A stretch of DNA of 64,000 nucleotides, from contig NW_027478522.1 in the NCBI RefSeq assembly GCF_051014685.1, forward strand, positions 620,001 through 684,000. Reading direction: 5' to 3'. The notes under the pieces were generated by a model, which was not told the DNA's origin, searched no databases, and saw only the letters and a program-made list of their open reading frames with translations. The position numbers and the translations under genes were made by a program. This document shows, in pieces, positions 62,801 to 64,000 of the stretch (its first letter is position 1; the number at the start of each line of letters is the position of its first letter). Source of the stretch: Ptiloglossa arizonensis. Taxonomy: Eukaryota; Arthropoda; Insecta; Hymenoptera; Colletidae.

Positions 62801-64000
62801 TTTGAGTTTCTCAAGCGTTTCTTACCTCCACACTGCCATATCTCGCGAACGGATTGACCAATCCGCAAAATTTCTGTTGCATCTGAAAGTACAAACTCGC
62901 CCGATTACAACGGTATGCGTACTTTTCCCCTAGGCCGTTCTAGTTATTCGTTTCGAGCATCAGAGCTGCGAAAATTTTGAGTTTCTCAAGCGTTTCTTAC
63001 CTCCAAACTGCCATATCTCGCGAACTGATTGACCAATCCGCAAAATTTCTGTTGCATCTGAAAGTACAAACTCGCCCGATTACAACGGTATGCGTACTTT
63101 TCCCCTAGGCCGTTCTAGTTATTCGTTTCGAGCATCAGAGCTGCGAAAATTTTGAGTTTCTCAAGCGTTTCTTACCTTCAAACTCCCATATCTCGCGAAT
63201 GGATTGACCAATCCGCAAAATTTCTGTTGCCTCTGAAAGTAGAAACCCGCCCGATTACAACGGTATGCGTACTTTTCCCCTAGGCCGTTCTAGTTATTCG
63301 TCTCGAGCATCAGAACTGCGAAAATTTTGAGTTTCTCAAGCGTTTCTTACCTCCAAACTGCCATATCTCGCGAACGGATTGACCAATCCGCAAAATTTCT
63401 GTTGCATCTGAAAGTAGAAGCTCGCCCGATTACAACGGTATGCGTACTTTTCCGCTAGGCCGTCCTAGTTATTCGTTTCGAGCATCAGAAATGCGAAAAT
63501 TTTGAGTTTCTCAAGCGTTTCTTACCTCCAAACTGCCATATCTCGCGAACTGATTGACCAATCCGCAAAATTTCTGTTGCATCTGAAAGTAGAAACCCGC
63601 CCGATTACAACGGTATGTGTAGTTTTCCCCTAGGCCGTTCTAGTTATTCGTCTCGAGCATCAGAACTGCGAAACTTTTGAGTTTCTCAAGCGTTTCTTAC
63701 CTCCAAACTGCCATATCTCGCGAACTGATTGACCAATCCGCAAAATTTCTGTTGCATCTGAAAGTAGAAACCCGCCCGATTACAACGGTATGCGTACTTT
63801 TCCCCTAGGCCGTTCTAGTTATGCTTGTCGAGCATCAGAACTGCGAAAATTTTGAGTTTCTCAAGCGTTTCTTACTTCCAAACTCCCATATCTCGCGAGC
63901 GGATTGACCAATCCGCAAAATTTCTGTTGCATCTGAAAGTAGAAACTCGCCCGATTACAACGGTATGCGTACTTTTCCCCTAGGTCATTCTAGTTCTTCG
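59875..64000. repeat. 4.1-kb copy of 46755-50880
   Basis: At a constant offset of 13120 (75 monomers minus five losses) this follows 46755-50880 to the window edge. Private variants match one for one: GGATCTACC (46931/60051), CTCCCGAACGG (47441/60561), ATCAGAAAG (47661/60781), AGGTCCTTC (48240/61360), CGAACATCAG (49661/62781) and GGCCGTCCTAG (50341/63461). I saw no difference. The left join is inside a monomer near 59875. The right end lies outside the window. Confidence 0.9.

Larger units (their letters stand above)
1..64000. repeat. 175-bp satellite array filling the window
   Basis: Every part of the window is the same monomer in the same orientation. Landmarks recur once per period: TTGAGTTTCTCAA, TCTCGCGAAC, TTGACCAATCCGC, CCTAGG and GAGCATCAGAA. 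Period 175 is seen directly (TTGAG at 1 and 351, TGAG of the second unit at 177) and holds to the end once 24 one-base losses are counted. No transposon, unrelated spacer, simple repeat or inverted block interrupts it, and both array edges lie outside the window. Such arrays are typical of centromeric or pericentromeric heterochromatin in eukaryotes; which applies here cannot be told. Open frames are short and arise by chance, because 175 is not a multiple of three and the frame shifts at each monomer. Coordinates count the monomer from TTGAG. Confidence 0.99.

Noticed and set aside
1..64000. CRISPR array
   Set aside because: There are no short direct repeats separated by unique spacers; the full 175 bp is repeated.
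1..64000. Protein-coding, defence or other multi-gene system
   Set aside because: No sequence other than the satellite is present, so no such system can be supported in this window.

Overview
The whole window is one uninterrupted satellite DNA array. A 175-bp monomer of about 44% GC runs head to tail in a single orientation from the first base to the last, about 366 copies (64,000 bp plus 24 one-base losses, divided by 175). I see no gene, RNA gene, transposon, CRISPR array, microsatellite or inverted segment. Monomer phase can be followed end to end: a site at 670 recurs at 2419, 21303, 26551, 32501 and 40026, always at multiples of 175 minus the one-base deletions passed on the way.

Arrays like this belong to eukaryotic centromeric or other constitutive heterochromatin; that placement is inference. 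The monomer has 13 CpG where its base composition predicts about 8, so it lacks the CpG loss typical of densely methylated repeats. This favours an animal with little repeat methylation, such as many insects or nematodes, over a vertebrate or plant. I do not recognise the satellite family and cannot name the organism.

The array is a mosaic of recognisable monomer classes. The labels used below are: A (AGAAGCTCG, TTCCGCTAGG, ends AGAAATGCG); B (CGAACTGATT, AACCCGCCCG or AACCCACCCG, TGTGTAG or TGTGTTG, AGGTCATTC); C (GAGTTCCTC, GGATCGACC, GTGGTATCTG, CTCGGCCAATT); D (CTCCACACTG, AGTACAAAC); E (CTGCAATATCTC, GGATAGACC); F (GGGTTTCTCTAGCG, GAACAATCCTC); H (CTTCAAACTCCC, CGAATGGATT, GCCTCTG, CTCGAG); and a 174-bp class L (CAACCG followed by TTTCTACC).

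Layout: 1-24 kb is rich in the GCTTGTCGAGC haplotype and class L, in blocks of 10, 9, 10/12 and 8 monomers. From 24 to 56 kb, A-B-C trimers (525 bp) dominate, nested in blocks of 13, 12, 8, 7 and 23 monomers. From about 56.7 to 59.9 kb left-type monomers return as an island. From 59.9 kb to the end, the sequence repeats 46.8-50.9 kb with no difference that I found. Copies nest inside copies and junctions are themselves copied, as expected from repeated unequal exchange or replication-linked amplification. There are no genes to work together; possible function lies in the monomer itself, which carries two short dyads and is close to nucleosome-repeat length.
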